Under the pieces are notes generated by a model. The model did not search any database, was not told the DNA's origin, and saw nothing but the letters and a program-made list of their open reading frames with translations. Below are positions 1-10,956 of a stretch of 64,000 bases of DNA, one piece after another (position 1 is the stretch's first letter; the number at the start of each line of letters is the position of its first letter). The position numbers and the translations under genes were made by a program. The DNA comes from Prostheceraeus crozeri (lineage: Eukaryota > Platyhelminthes > Polycladida > Euryleptidae): positions 1,054,001 through 1,118,000 of the forward strand of contig CAJQUW010011532.1 of assembly GCA_907163375.1 (NCBI GenBank), given 5' to 3'.

Positions 1-371
1 CATATACTCGTAATTATCATTTAGCGTGATAATTAATTGTAAAATTGCCATATATTATGATCAGCCTATTTTGCAATATGACAATCAGGGTTAGATCTGA
101 TGATGATCTCTGGAAAATTAAGGTGTAAGGCCAAGCTTTCGTAGGTAATCTTAGTTTTGTAAAGACAAATGAATAATAATACAAAATGTACAAAGTTTCG
201 GGACTTACCTTTAGTCATCGAGAGATCATTAGAGTTGCTCATTTATTGAAGAGGGAATGTAAAACGTAGAAAACTGATTAAAATCGAGATTACTACACCT
301 CTTGAAATAAAAATATGCTTGGTATCATCTTGTTAGTGTCTCTTGATTCCATTTTATTACTGTTATTTCAG
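1..371. other. 5' flank or intron of the hAT-like gene
   Basis: AT-rich sequence with no recognisable coding. Its last bases form a pyrimidine-rich tract ending in TTATTTCAG at 364-371, a good intron 3' splice site immediately before the ATG at 372. A reading frame in phase with the gene is open back to an ATG at 315, but the 19 residues it would add are leucine- and isoleucine-rich and look like translated intron. Confidence 0.5.
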
Positions 372-2627
372 ATGTCATGCTCGTTCAATGCGTCGATGAA
401 GACGGACTTTCCGTGGGCATTTCCGGTTCCTAACTCCCCTTCCGAAGTGCGATGCAAATATGATAACAAAATTATTGGTGTCAAGTCGGGGTCAAAAAAT
501 CTTCGTCAACTCGAATCGACGAAAATTCACCAAAATGCATGTAAATCAAATATTGGGCAACCTTCAATAAACACCGCTCTGTCAAAAGTTCGTGATGACT
601 CGGCGATGAGAAATCGAGCAATTTTTTTTCATGTTTTGAACATTGTCTTGAACCAGGCACCATTGAGAAGTAGTGATCCATGTACTCGAAAGCGATCTAT
701 TTATTGTGTAATGTTTCCGGACTCTAAATATGCGAAGATAAATTGCGGTAGGACCAAAGCCACATATCTTCTCAACCATGCAATTGCTCCATTTGCGAGA
801 CAGCAATTGACAGAACTTCTCCACGAAAATGAGTTTGGCATACTGGTGGATGAAAGTACGTACAACAATAAAGTTCGACTCGAATATTGGATTATCTATT
901 TTGACGAAGCGAATCATCGTCGGTTACAGTATCTCAGCACTGAAGAATTGCATGTTGACTTGGATGTGGAAAAGTTTATTTCTTCGTCTAGTTCAGTTAC
1001 ACTTGATGATATGACATTAGTAACTTCCGAAAATATCCTGAACGCAACCCTGAACACGTTGAAAAAATTCAATCTCGACTTGGGAAATTTTATCTTTCTG
1101 ATGACCGATAACTGCAATGTTATGACTGGCAATCGGAAAGGATTTAAGACGCAGTTGAGAGAGTGTTGTCCCAATCTCATGGAAACCACCGGTTGCATAT
1201 GCCATACCGCTCATCTACTACAGAAGGACGAAATTAAGAGCTCAACAATTCAAGGTATTGTCAACTTTGCTCAGCATTTGTCGAACTTTTTGGATAACAA
1301 ATCAAAAGTGAAGTCAATTCTTCACCAATGTGAGAAGTTCTTAGAACTCAAAAGAATAAAAGATTATTGCCCTACACGATTTTTGTCACTTTTCGAAGTG
1401 CTTCATGAATTTTGCAGTCAGTTTCCTGTCATCAAAAAGATCATTTTGATGTCAAATGACCAGGAGCTCATAAAATGCGTTGAATCTGACTTTTTTCTTG
1501 TTCACGTGGATCAGTTTCTGATCCATAGTGTCCCAATCTTTGACTTTACCAAGTGCATGCAACGCGGAGATCTTACAATCTATGGCTGCCTTTTGACTTT
1601 GTTGGAACTAATATCGAAGTTACTCACTCGACTGGGTCAATCTGTGGAACTTTCTCCTCGCTCCTACTTGTCGAAGTTGTACATGAAGCCTACCGGCCGA
1701 GGAGAGCCGCGACTTGCACGAAGCTTCAGTTCTCAAACCTCACAGTGCTCAAATCTACAATACTCGAAGAACAATCATCACTTAATCGCTGCATTAGACC
1801 ACTTGCTTGACAGTGAAATTCGTGACATCAAAGCTGAATGGGACAAGCACAACGAAGATCAGCTTTCACGGTTATTGAATCGCTTTTCACCTTTTCTGTC
1901 ATCGGACATAGTGCATTATTGTTACGTTCTCTTCTTGAGAATCGAAGATTTTTCAAAAGAAAGCGTGAACAGGCTTGGTTTGCTGTGCGAAGCTATCGAT
2001 TGCTCTCGTTCTACCGTTCAGGATGAGTTAAGCTCACTTCGAGTGAAAACTCAAGCCGAAGGTATCATGGATTTAAGCCTGGTAACTTCTTTCGAAAAGG
2101 GACATTTGCGAGGGTACCCTTTGCTGCTTCACGTTTGTAAAAGTGTTTTGCTCATTTTACCACATAATATGTCTGTCGAAAGGGGATTCAGTGAAATGAA
2201 GCATAGTGAATCGAAGTTCCAGGCGAACATCACTCTTGAAACCTACGACAGTAGACGTTTTGTTAGCGGTTTTTTCAGTCGAGATACATTTGAATCTTAC
2301 GAACCGCCTACTGATTTGTTGAAGCTCTTGTCTGAGGCAAGCAGCAAGTATAGAGCAGTTTCAAAGGAAATGACAGAACAGAAAGCCATTGTGTCGCTGA
2401 AATCAATGGAACTGCGGCGAGAATTGCAGGTGTATAAGCGGAGAAATCCATCGAGTGTCAAGGCGGATATAATAGCGGTTGACAAAGAGTTAAAGAAAGC
2501 TGAGGAAGATATGGAGAAGCTTCGTGCCAAACGGCAAAAATTAGAAGAGGAACGCCGAAGCCATTCCGATCGATATGAGACTGTATCGGCATCGGTAATT
2601 GACAGATTTTTTAACTCGCGTTCTTAG
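372..2627 (+). CDS. hAT-superfamily transposase-like protein (possible domesticated gene)
   Basis: Encodes 751 residues without interruption. The start is set at 372 because a 3' splice site ends exactly there; an in-phase ATG at 315 is judged intronic. An N-terminal zinc-finger-like region (about residues 24-62) keeps one Cys and one His but has Asp where the second Cys of C-x2-C should be and Leu where the first His should be. The RNase H-like fold follows: GILVDEST with D160, then MTDNCNVMTG with D246 and a CICHTAHL stretch. The C-terminal hAT dimerisation region has LPHNMSVERGFSEMK with E603 as the presumed third catalytic acid. Residues about 670-740 are a charged coiled coil. So the catalytic triad looks present while the DNA-binding finger is decayed. 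No flanking terminal inverted repeats or 8-bp duplication were found. Known: hAT transposases recur as domesticated ZBED-like genes. Inferred: domesticated gene or a young immobile copy. The family call is firm, the status is not. Confidence 0.78.
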   Translation: MSCSFNASMKTDFPWAFPVPNSPSEVRCKYDNKIIGVKSGSKNLRQLESTKIHQNACKSNIGQPSINTALSKVRDDSAMRNRAIFFHVLNIVLNQAPLRSSDPCTRKRSIYCVMFPDSKYAKINCGRTKATYLLNHAIAPFARQQLTELLHENEFGILVDESTYNNKVRLEYWIIYFDEANHRRLQYLSTEELHVDLDVEKFISSSSSVTLDDMTLVTSENILNATLNTLKKFNLDLGNFIFLMTDNCNVMTGNRKGFKTQLRECCPNLMETTGCICHTAHLLQKDEIKSSTIQGIVNFAQHLSNFLDNKSKVKSILHQCEKFLELKRIKDYCPTRFLSLFEVLHEFCSQFPVIKKIILMSNDQELIKCVESDFFLVHVDQFLIHSVPIFDFTKCMQRGDLTIYGCLLTLLELISKLLTRLGQSVELSPRSYLSKLYMKPTGRGEPRLARSFSSQTSQCSNLQYSKNNHHLIAALDHLLDSEIRDIKAEWDKHNEDQLSRLLNRFSPFLSSDIVHYCYVLFLRIEDFSKESVNRLGLLCEAIDCSRSTVQDELSSLRVKTQAEGIMDLSLVTSFEKGHLRGYPLLLHVCKSVLLILPHNMSVERGFSEMKHSESKFQANITLETYDSRRFVSGFFSRDTFESYEPPTDLLKLLSEASSKYRAVSKEMTEQKAIVSLKSMELRRELQVYKRRNPSSVKADIIAVDKELKKAEEDMEKLRAKRQKLEEERRSHSDRYETVSASVIDRFFNSRS

Positions 2628-3814
2628 GCAGTGAACTTCGACCATTCCTTTGTTCCTTAAATTTTGTTGAACATGTAACATACACGTATAAAGTAAAACT
2701 ATGGGCAGTGATGTAGAACATCTTGATAAGAAATCCTTGTTGTAAAAGCAACTGTAGACGACACTCAAAATAATCGGCTCAGTTTGGATTTTTATTTACG
2801 CAAAAGTTCACTTTGCGTGTTAAGTCCGAATATCTTAAAATTCGTGATGAAAATTGCTAGTTGTTTGAAAAACTTTTCAGTCCATATGTCCCAAGTCTCA
2901 GAGTGATCCTTAGTTGCCTCACATGGACCATAGTCGTCTCTCATCACTCACCATTTTCAATCTTGTTATTATCATGTAGTCATTTTGCCACTTGTTAGTC
3001 TAATAATCCGTTTTGATCTCAATTTTGTGATACATAATTTTTTCCGGTCTAATCAGCGATCATGCAGCCTTTTGTTATTGTTTTGTACTCTTATTTACTC
3101 CAATTTACAAAATACATCATATCCTTTTCACACGTCTGTCCGTTTTTATTTAACAGGTTCATGCACGTGCATGGGCAATGTTTACTTAAATACATGTAGT
3201 TGTGGTCGTGCATGCATGCTTGCAATGATCAGCATGTCTCATAGACACTCCTTAATTGCTGCATGTGCTATGGATGATATCGAAAGTGCGTAATATTCGA
3301 GTTTGATGACATGCGCAACCTAGTTTGAATTTAATAACTACTACCATGTCCAGAACAACTTACTCCATGAAGTGTAATTTTTCGCGTTTTCCATACTACT
3401 TACTACAGGTCTCTTTTTTCTTCTTTCGAAGTGGTCAGTCTGACTGCATCAGATCGATGTATATCGTATCAGGCCTTCCAGTATTTGATAGGAGAACTTG
3501 TCCACGAGATGAGACACAATTAAGAAAAATCAAATTCGGAGTACATGTTTCACATCATCGAGTTTGTCATTAGTAGACATATCGAAGTTAATGAATTCAG
3601 GTAAAGAATCCTAGAAATTCAATGATTTTCTCGATATTTTCGAAAATTTTTTTTTTTCACTGATATTCATCAGCAAATATTTTACAGGCAACTTCGCTAA
3701 AAAAAGATTCCTTTAAAAATAGTATCTGAAATCTTTTTGAAATTGGTCATATATTATCCACACTGAAAAGCGTGTCCGAATGTGGTGGCATTTTCTCAAT
3801 CGATATACGCGCAC
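2628..3814. other. Intergenic, no recognised content
   Basis: This holds the presumed 3' UTR of the hAT-like gene and AT-rich spacer. Short open stretches at 2985-3293 and 3325-3573 have no family resemblance and no coding character I can defend. A cluster of CATGCA/TGCATG words lies around 3160-3260. Confidence 0.4.
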
Positions 3815-3834
3815 TTTAAGAACATGCTTTCCAT
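3815..3834. repeat. Left target-site duplication of a LINE insertion
   Basis: The 20-base word TTTAAGAACATGCTTTCCAT recurs at 4192-4211 with a single A/T difference. The two copies bracket a 5'-truncated LINE 3' end, as expected from target-primed reverse transcription. Confidence 0.8.
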
Positions 3835-4191
3835 TACTCACTTCACTTCTCTTCTCGGTTTGCGTCCTTCTTGGACCATCGCTTTAGGTTGGACAGAGTT
3901 TGATGGCTCGTTTCCACTGGTCCCGATCTTGGGAAGATGTCCACTGATTTCGATCCAGATCTTCTTGAACACATCTGCATGCCTTCTTTGGTCTTCCAAT
4001 TGGACGCTTTCCCTCCACCTTCATGGAATCCACTCTCCCGATGACTTTCTCTTTCGGTCTCCTGACATGACCAAACCATCGAAGCCTTCTCTTTCGAATT
4101 CGGTTCTTCATGTGTGTCAGTCCGCACATTCTCACTACCTCTTCTTTGGTGACCCGGTCTCGCCATTTTATCCTCATCATGTAGCGCAGCA
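3835..4191 (-). mobile_element. 5'-truncated non-LTR retrotransposon, RT C-terminal fragment
   Basis: On the minus strand, bases about 4192 down to 3884 encode the tail of a LINE ORF2: an RIKWRDRVTKEEVVRMCG segment, then RLRWFGHVRR, then GKRPIGRPKKACR, ending near LCPT and a stop. The RLRWFGHV..R and GRPKK motifs typify the domain after the thumb in many invertebrate endonuclease-reverse-transcriptase LINEs. Past the stop (3883 down to 3835) is a short 3' UTR ending in GAAGTGAAGTGAG repeats. The whole 357-bp insert lies between near-perfect 20-bp duplications, so it is one dead-on-arrival insertion. The clade was not determined. Confidence 0.82.
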
Positions 4192-4211
4192 TTTAAGATC
4201 ATGCTTTCCAT
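4192..4211. repeat. Right target-site duplication of the LINE insertion
   Basis: TTTAAGATCATGCTTTCCAT, which differs from the left copy at 3815-3834 at one base. Confidence 0.8.
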
Positions 4212-4545
4212 GTTAAATTCTAGCTAACAATTTAAGATAGAAAACAATAAGTAGCTATGCAGTCAGAAAAGCTTTCATAATGCCCCAGAAAAGTTTGTAG
4301 CTGTGGTCCTGAGCCTAGCTGTCTACAGAGCAACTTGTTCATAGGAAACATAAATTTGGTGCGTGGGTATTGCATTTGATTCCATACTGTGTTGTGTTCA
4401 ATTTCTGCTTTTGAACTTCTGCTAGCAATTTCAATGATATGTCTTATTTTAATCTCAATCCTCATGCATTTTATCGTTATTTTAATGTGAATCAATTATT
4501 TGATATCAATGTGTGTCTAGGTTATGAATTTTTCTTTCATTTCAG
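4212..4545. other. Putative intron 3' portion upstream of the HAUS7-like exon
   Basis: AT-rich, ending in TTTTCTTTCATTTCAG at 4530-4545, a strong 3' splice site. No other content was recognised. Confidence 0.5.
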
Positions 4546-4552
4546 GTGAATC

Positions 4553-5578
4553 ATGCCAACTCCGGCTTTATTGGGTAAAGCAGCCCTGCAGACAAGTATT
4601 CTCTTCTCATCTCTTCAGAGCCTAAATTGTCCTTTATTGAAAGACATCGATGAAGCCCGATTCGCCGATCTCGCTTCACAGCCTTGTGAATGGCGTCAAA
4701 ATCTTATTTTGTGGCTCCTTGCAGAGATGGACCCTACAGTAGCTCAATCAGTTACTTCCAGTGTTAAAAGTTCATTGCTAACACGACTACATGACGTTTT
4801 ATCCTCACTCGGCCTGTGCCCAATTCAACGTCAAGATTTAGTGACTGGTTCAGCTAGACGACTTGACCAGCTTGCTTTCTACCTCAAGCTTCTTCATGTG
4901 GTGGAAATGATTCGACATCAGAAAGGCAGCTCATTATCCGACAACGCCGTCATCGATAACTGCGTTCATCTAATGAATGATGGCTTGTCGCAGGCATCCC
5001 TTGATCGCACTTTTGGTGGACCTGTCTCATATCTACCACCAGAATTGAGTCTGCGGTTTCGTGGGGAGGTGGAAAAACGGAAAGTAGCTGCTTCGGAGAA
5101 ACAGGTAGAGCCTCTGTTATGGAGAGTCCATGCTTGGGGGAACGATGTTGTATCCCGGAGGAAAGCTCAAACGGAGGAGATGCAGCGGCTGCCAGCGAGT
5201 GAATTCCTGACCGCGCCGGAATGTGAGAAACAATGTGAGGTAGTGCAGAAACTGGCGGACAGTGTGGAACAGTTTGTCGGAACACATCGAAGGGTTCTGA
5301 GGACAGCGTGTGATCAGAGAAAGGCTCTGGCGAACTGTGATGAAGGACTCAGCGCCACTGAACGGCAGGAGAAAGACGCTCGTGTTGCGGAGTTCGGGAG
5401 CAAGTTCGGACAACTCGGACGAAAGCTGGATGCGATTGAGGTGATAACTGAGAATGTAGAGAAGATTGAAGAGGAAATTAAACGAATTGTTATTCGTAGT
5501 CAACAGCAGAATGATTGCGCGTTTCCTAGAAATGATCTCATTGCTGAGATAAGTGCCTTCAGTAAGGAACTGCACTGA
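4553..5578 (+). CDS. HAUS7: HAUS augmin-like complex subunit 7-like protein
   Basis: Encodes 341 residues in one uninterrupted exon, close to the ~370-residue length of vertebrate HAUS7. The N-terminal part (about residues 20-60, with LNCPLLKDID, then CEWRQNLILWLL) matches the pattern I know from HAUS7: a leucine-rich LNCP segment followed by a short helix with a WR/YR..IL.W core. The middle is helical. Residues about 228-330 are two charged heptad-rich segments, the expected coiled coil. Known: HAUS7 is part of the eight-subunit augmin complex, which binds spindle microtubules and recruits gamma-tubulin ring complex for branching nucleation in mitosis. The ATG at 4553 is chosen because a 3' splice site at 4545 leaves only a seven-base leader before it, implying a 5' UTR intron and a coding region in the last exon. 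No poly(A) signal was obvious. Assignment rests on remembered family pattern, not a search. Confidence 0.72.
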   Translation: MPTPALLGKAALQTSILFSSLQSLNCPLLKDIDEARFADLASQPCEWRQNLILWLLAEMDPTVAQSVTSSVKSSLLTRLHDVLSSLGLCPIQRQDLVTGSARRLDQLAFYLKLLHVVEMIRHQKGSSLSDNAVIDNCVHLMNDGLSQASLDRTFGGPVSYLPPELSLRFRGEVEKRKVAASEKQVEPLLWRVHAWGNDVVSRRKAQTEEMQRLPASEFLTAPECEKQCEVVQKLADSVEQFVGTHRRVLRTACDQRKALANCDEGLSATERQEKDARVAEFGSKFGQLGRKLDAIEVITENVEKIEEEIKRIVIRSQQQNDCAFPRNDLIAEISAFSKELH

Positions 5579-6147
5579 TGTATGTGACATTGAAGAATGT
5601 GTTTTTGTGATATCGCATCATCAGAAATAATATTGTAGTTAACTTTTGGTATCATGCAAGTTCAATGATGCTAGTTTGAATACGTTGAAATTTGATGAAC
5701 GGCATCTCTTAACCTACTTGTGGTAGCACTTTTAGGTGATGTGTAAATGATTCTGTTTTCTCCGTTCATATTGAAGATTCTCACTGAAAATGTGAGTACT
5801 TGTTAATTTTTGGATGATATCGGATGTTGAAAAATATTCATAGCCTGACATCAAATTTTCTGAATTTTGCCCTTATAGATCATCAGAAGTAAGACAAATT
5901 AAGTCGAAGATAGCGCCAACACTACATCTTGCCAACTTAAGTTCTTAGTGCATAGTCGAGCGAGCACTAGGCTTCTACAAGGAAGAGTGGGTGTCCCATG
6001 CGCACGGCCGCTGTTGGAAACTCTCATTTCGATTTTTATCCGGGACGTAAAGAGTGACATGTGCTCAGAATGACTATTATATTATATCTTGCAGAGATAG
6101 TAATGACATACACAGCTAGTAATTTGAGAAATGAATCAAAACTGAGC
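5579..6147. other. 3' UTR and spacer
   Basis: AT-rich sequence after the HAUS7-like stop. No canonical AATAAA was noticed nearby and nothing else was recognised. Confidence 0.35.
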
Positions 6148-6272
6148 TCTCCCTGCTTTTTTAGACTAGTGTATTCTTTTTCAAAAAGTTCAATTCCGTG
6201 GTTTAATTATTGTTACACATGCATGTATTTGATTTTTTAAAGAATGTATTGGTCTAAAAAAAGCAGGGACGG
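6148..6272. mobile_element. Short MITE-like inverted repeat
   Basis: CTCCCTGCTTTTTTAGAC at the left is answered by a reversed complement containing GGTCTAAAAAAAGCAGGGA near 6252-6270. The inner parts (TGTATTCTTT and AAAGAATGTATT) also pair, so about 40 bp of each end can base pair around a ~35-bp centre. No target-site duplication could be fixed. Confidence 0.6.
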
Positions 6273-9200
6273 ATCATTTTTGATTTTTTTCAAATTATGA
6301 GAAATCACCTCTCATCTACGCTGTCAAGATTGAATGGCACACAGGGACATAAAATAGTATTCACCGTACAACTGTGATACTTTTCCTATTAATCACTCAT
6401 TAAGTACTGCGAACATGATTTGTTAAGTAGATCAGAGATCGCATTCTATTATGATGAAACTGTCATCAATTTTGATAGAATCGATAGCATCGAGTCTACA
6501 ACCCACACTTGATGTGTCAAATATTTCTAATCGAATGATTTTCTATTTAACGATACCCGATTTCTTCCTGTTTATATCTCGAATGCTCCAAAATGTTCTG
6601 AAGAGCATTATAGATTTTTGAAAATGCCAATGAAATCAGTGGTAATTTTATGCACATCTCTGTCTTCAGTTGAATTATTTATCGAAAAATTCAAAGCTGA
6701 ATTTCGTTTGTCAATTGGTCAAATCACTATCTGCTGATGACCTCAGATACCCACGGGGAACGGATAATCAGTCCTTTTAAGGACTTAAATTCTTTCAAAA
6801 ACATTCCAAAAAAAAACTATTATAATTCTTAAAAGTCACAAAAAAATGTTTTCTTTCATTTATACTCCTTTTTAACGTTTCGTTTTAATATTTATTTCAT
6901 TTAAGAGTTCATCATTTCATTTCTTGAATTTAATTTTCATATGATTTTATTTTATTTTTATCATATTTTATTCATTTGTAAGCTTTAATAAATTTAATTT
7001 TCATCTATGGGTTTAACGTCTAACTTAAAACTAAGTTATTTGAGACAACTACAGATGTTTCACATGTTCAGTTTAATCTCCCTTTTGTTATGATTATATA
7101 TAGATAAACGTTACGTGACGCTGATAGGGTCCAGATGGGAAAGGCTTAAGTGTCATCACGATGTTTAGATTAAGGTTTAGGATAGCGCCTCGAATTATCC
7201 CTCTAGTGATAATTACATAATAACGTTTATTAACGATTCTGCTTGAATTATCAAGTCATTAGGACTTCAGACCCTTGTCAGGTAAGCAGACAATTCCAGT
7301 CTTGTGAATTATTAATAACTTTTTTAATATCAAGATGCTCGTAATTTGGGTTGGTATTAAGAGGTTTTCTTTGCGGTAATAATTTATTTATTTATGGCTA
7401 ATTAACTATTTCTTTTTCAACTACCTAAACACGATTTTGTGATATTATTAATGCCATCTAGTCCAATTCTTTTACTTAAGTTGAAGCAATATTCACCCAG
7501 TAAATATTATGTTCATGAAGTAGATGAAACAAGATTTTTATTTATAAATGATCACTTCCAAGTACTCAAAGTGAGATAACCCATGTGAAGGAGTCTACAG
7601 TCTGCTTGTTACCAAAATATTTGCCGATATTATCGTTTTTGATGAATTGAGACAGTCTTCATTTTTCACATTTAATTAATATGCATATTTGTCGCAAAAT
7701 GCCATTTTGATATTTATTTGGTTTGTATACATACGTTTTGAATATCGTTTTAATAAACATTTAATGTTAAGTGTTCTTCGTGTGTGGAAAATACTTTGTC
7801 ACCTTTGTATTTAATTACGTGATCTTCAATTTCATATCATCTAATTCGTGTTTTCTAGAATTCTACATTCTGTGTTCACTCTCAACCTGTATCAGATAAA
7901 GACATCAGTGTTGTGTTTACCAGATGTCAATTTTAAGACCATCAATTTTATAGACTTTCCATTTTTGTATCTTTCGTATGCTCTCGATATGAATTCAGCA
8001 ATAAATATTGACGAATCGAAACCGAATTTTTGCTTTGTGACATGTAGATAAGGGATTCAGGAATACATTTTTTACTGATGAAGATAGCCTAAGAATGTGC
8101 TCAATGTTCGGCCATATATATGCAAAAACTGAGTATAGATAGCCCTGAGATGGTCCAAACTATATGTGACGAGTGCATTAAATTTGGAATTACGAGGGAA
8201 GCATGAAGTAGATAACTTGCATTAATTGTAATGCAGATTATTTTTCCAATTTCTCATGGCTACGCGTCACATGCGCTTTTGCCATGTGTACAGGGACGCG
8301 TTATCATAAGCTGATAAATAGGCTATGCCCGTTGTCCTAATCAGTTTTCAAGGTTGATTTTAATTTAGAGAAAAATGCAACTTGTTTGCTTTTGAGAGTG
8401 TTTTAAAAGTGAAAATTGTCTTAATTGGACTACTTCCGTTCTCGCATCTGTGTAACCCACATACCATATTATTCTATATGTGCCTGCGCTGATTGCTGCA
8501 GCGCTGGTTAACTTGCGGTTGCTGCTAAGAAATACCTTTCTTCTGCAATGCCAAATGAGTTTCCGCAGACGTCAAAATTGCGTTTTCTTTTATCTCTTCG
8601 AAAACAATTTTGCTTGAAATTGGCCTTTACCAATTGAATCCCGCTTTGATTGATGCAAGAATCACTCCAAGTGATAACTTGTCTTTACTAGCAAGTGCAT
8701 TTATCTTATCAATAAATGATAAAAGACGACGGTTATGGACTCGAGAATCCCTTTTTTGGTTTCGTATTAGCTGAGTTTATACCTGTTTCCGATAATGAAA
8801 GTTAGACACTTTGTTTTTAAAGTGTGTAATGCCGATGAGTGTAATCTCGAAGTCATAGACCATTCATAATGAATAGCTCAACATCCCTTCAGATCAGATA
8901 ATGGACCAAAGTATTCGTCAACATATTGGATCTGACTGCGTGGTATATCATTGCGCACAGATTTTGGCCTTGTAAGTTCATGACGCAGCATTCTCCAAAT
9001 CACCAAAATTTAATTTGGAATGTGAGATGGTCACCAACAAGAGATGATTCTTCATCACTGGTCATCAGAAACAGTGTCTCCTTCAATATTTTCAAGTTAT
9101 TGCCTATTCAAGTTATAGTTATTCAAGTTATTGCCTATTTTTATCTTTTTTAACTTGGTCAATATAGCACTGAAGGTGAGACAACGTTTTCTGCTGAACA

Positions 9201-10123
9201 ATGATGACTTGGAATATCACTTTTAATTAGCTCAGCACTAAATGCAGAAGAATTTTACATAACGACAGTTAACGCACATGCGAAACACCCGCTTCCCATG
9301 CGCGCAAATGGATGGTAGTAAAATACGTAGGTAGGTCCATTGGCTCACGGCGATCTTATGAGGTATTCAATGCCGACTAGGCGACTGCTACAATTAAATG
9401 CGAATATCCCTTTGTCTTTGTTCAATTATCAAAGCGCTCTGGTGCGGATGATTATCAAATGTGATAGTGATTATTCTCCATGGTTGTGGAGTTTACTCAA
9501 ATCTTCAACAACATGAAAAGTTGATTGATCAGTTTCATTTTATTATGAATCTCTCACCATTAGGACCTTGTATAGAACCTGCATGAAAAGCAGTGGGCAA
9601 CTCCAGAACATCGAAAGATTCCTCCTACGTTCATTTCACCTGATGCACACACGATGTTTTCTCGCTGCTCAATCGGAATTTATGGAAAGAGGTTGACTCT
9701 GAACAAGTACGGTAAACTGTAATTCACGTAGGTCTGATTCATTCCAAAGTGAGCCAAATCAGAGGTTCAAAAATGTAAAACAAGCATAGAATGATTAAAA
9801 TCATTGAAAATGATCGCTTAACCAAGACATCGAAATGAAAATTCTATTCTAATGGGATTGCAATTCTTAACAATTTTTCTTTAAATGATTGTCCACTCAT
9901 GAATGTTCTTAAAAGAGAAAAGTCCAGCTTGATCGTTATAAGAGTTCATTATGTACAATCAGGTACGAAGTCGGTGACTGACGTCACCCAGTATCATCAA
10001 GCCAAGGATAATGGTCGGCGGTGCCAAACCGAAAGGCCTCTTACCTGATTGTGCAGAATAAACACTTCTTCTGATCAAGGGGCTTTCCTCATATAAGGGC
10101 AAATACAAAGGATATAAACTGAA
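6273..10123. other. Gene-poor AT-rich spacer
   Basis: No gene, RNA or transposon end was recognised. Around 9090-9140 a local duplication of TTCAAGTTATTGCCTATT occurs. Bases 6780-7000 are especially T-rich. The short open stretches here have no family resemblance. Confidence 0.4.
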
Positions 10124-10250
10124 TGTAAATAGGATAATTAAATATTGAGTTGCATCCTCATACATCAATGTGGGAACAGACCTGAAGAGCTGCCATTTCG
10201 TACCAAAGTCAGGAATCATCAGCACGTTTAGTTCACGCAGGCTCGCATTC
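10124..10250 (+). repeat. Dispersed repeat family X, copy 1
   Basis: Shares an ordered series of words with copies at 17943-18078 and, inverted, at 18170-18301 and 48504-48638: ATAATTAAATATTGAGTTG, then ACAGACCTGAA.AGCTG, CATTTCGT, then CAGGAATCATCAGCA. Probably a nonautonomous DNA transposon family; no coding capacity. Confidence 0.65.
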
Positions 10251-10477
10251 ACTGCGATGAATAATCAACACTAAAGATAGTAAATAAGCCGAATAACCCA
10301 TGAACCAATAAAGAAAACGCCTTATATGATGTTACCAGAGAAGACCGCAAGAGTTTAATCCCTTATAAAGTGTACACAGCATGTCGAATGCAATATAGAG
10401 CGATACAGGTACACTAGCATGCACACAACAGCAGGGTTTACCATCGTGTATCAGCGATATTTACTATGTGTAGTAGG

Positions 10478-10485
10478 CTATTAGT
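10478..10485. repeat. Left 8-bp TSD of hAT MITE copy 1
   Basis: CTATTAGT, repeated exactly at 10949-10956. Confidence 0.85.
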
Positions 10486-10948
10486 CATAGAGTAGGGATA
10501 TATAGGTCGAGTGTCGACTCAAAAAAGAATCTGTATACACTGAAAATTTTCATATGAAAAGATTTAGTTTTTTGCGGAGATTACGTTCCCGTGGTCCAAA
10601 AAATGATTTGAGCAGTTTCAAATAATGATCACACTTAAGAAGATACTCCTGAGGTTGAACATGAAGGTAATAGGAACCCATCGAATTGCTAATTTAACAA
10701 ACATTAAATCTCCAAGGCTGTCATGACACAGAGAATCTGTAAAATACCATCATTCCTACTGCATTACAATCATGATCATTCAATTCTGTGGTAATTTCCT
10801 TAGAGCTGCAAAAATTTGAATATCTCACATATGGCAGCAATACCCAATTGTATTCACCTCGAGTTCATTTGATTAAATCGAAAGTGTATACGCATTGGAG
10901 ATTCAATAAATGCGGAGTTACCACTCTATCTATTATACTTACTCTATG
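10486..10948. mobile_element. Nonautonomous hAT MITE, family CATAGAGTA, copy 1
   Basis: 463 bp beginning CATAGAGTAGGGATATA and ending in the inverted complement TATACTTACTCTATG, flanked by the exact 8-bp duplication CTATTAGT. An 8-bp duplication with CA-starting ends is the hallmark of the hAT superfamily. It is noncoding. The internal sequence is colinear with a second copy at 36156-36998, including AAAGTGTATACGCATTGG near the right end. Confidence 0.88.
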
Positions 10949-10956
10949 CTATTAGT
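10949..10956. repeat. Right 8-bp TSD of hAT MITE copy 1
   Basis: CTATTAGT, identical to 10478-10485. Confidence 0.85.

Noticed and set aside
3843..4216. Other long frames on both strands over the LINE stub
   Set aside because: Antisense or alternative-frame shadows of the LINE fragment at 3884-4192.
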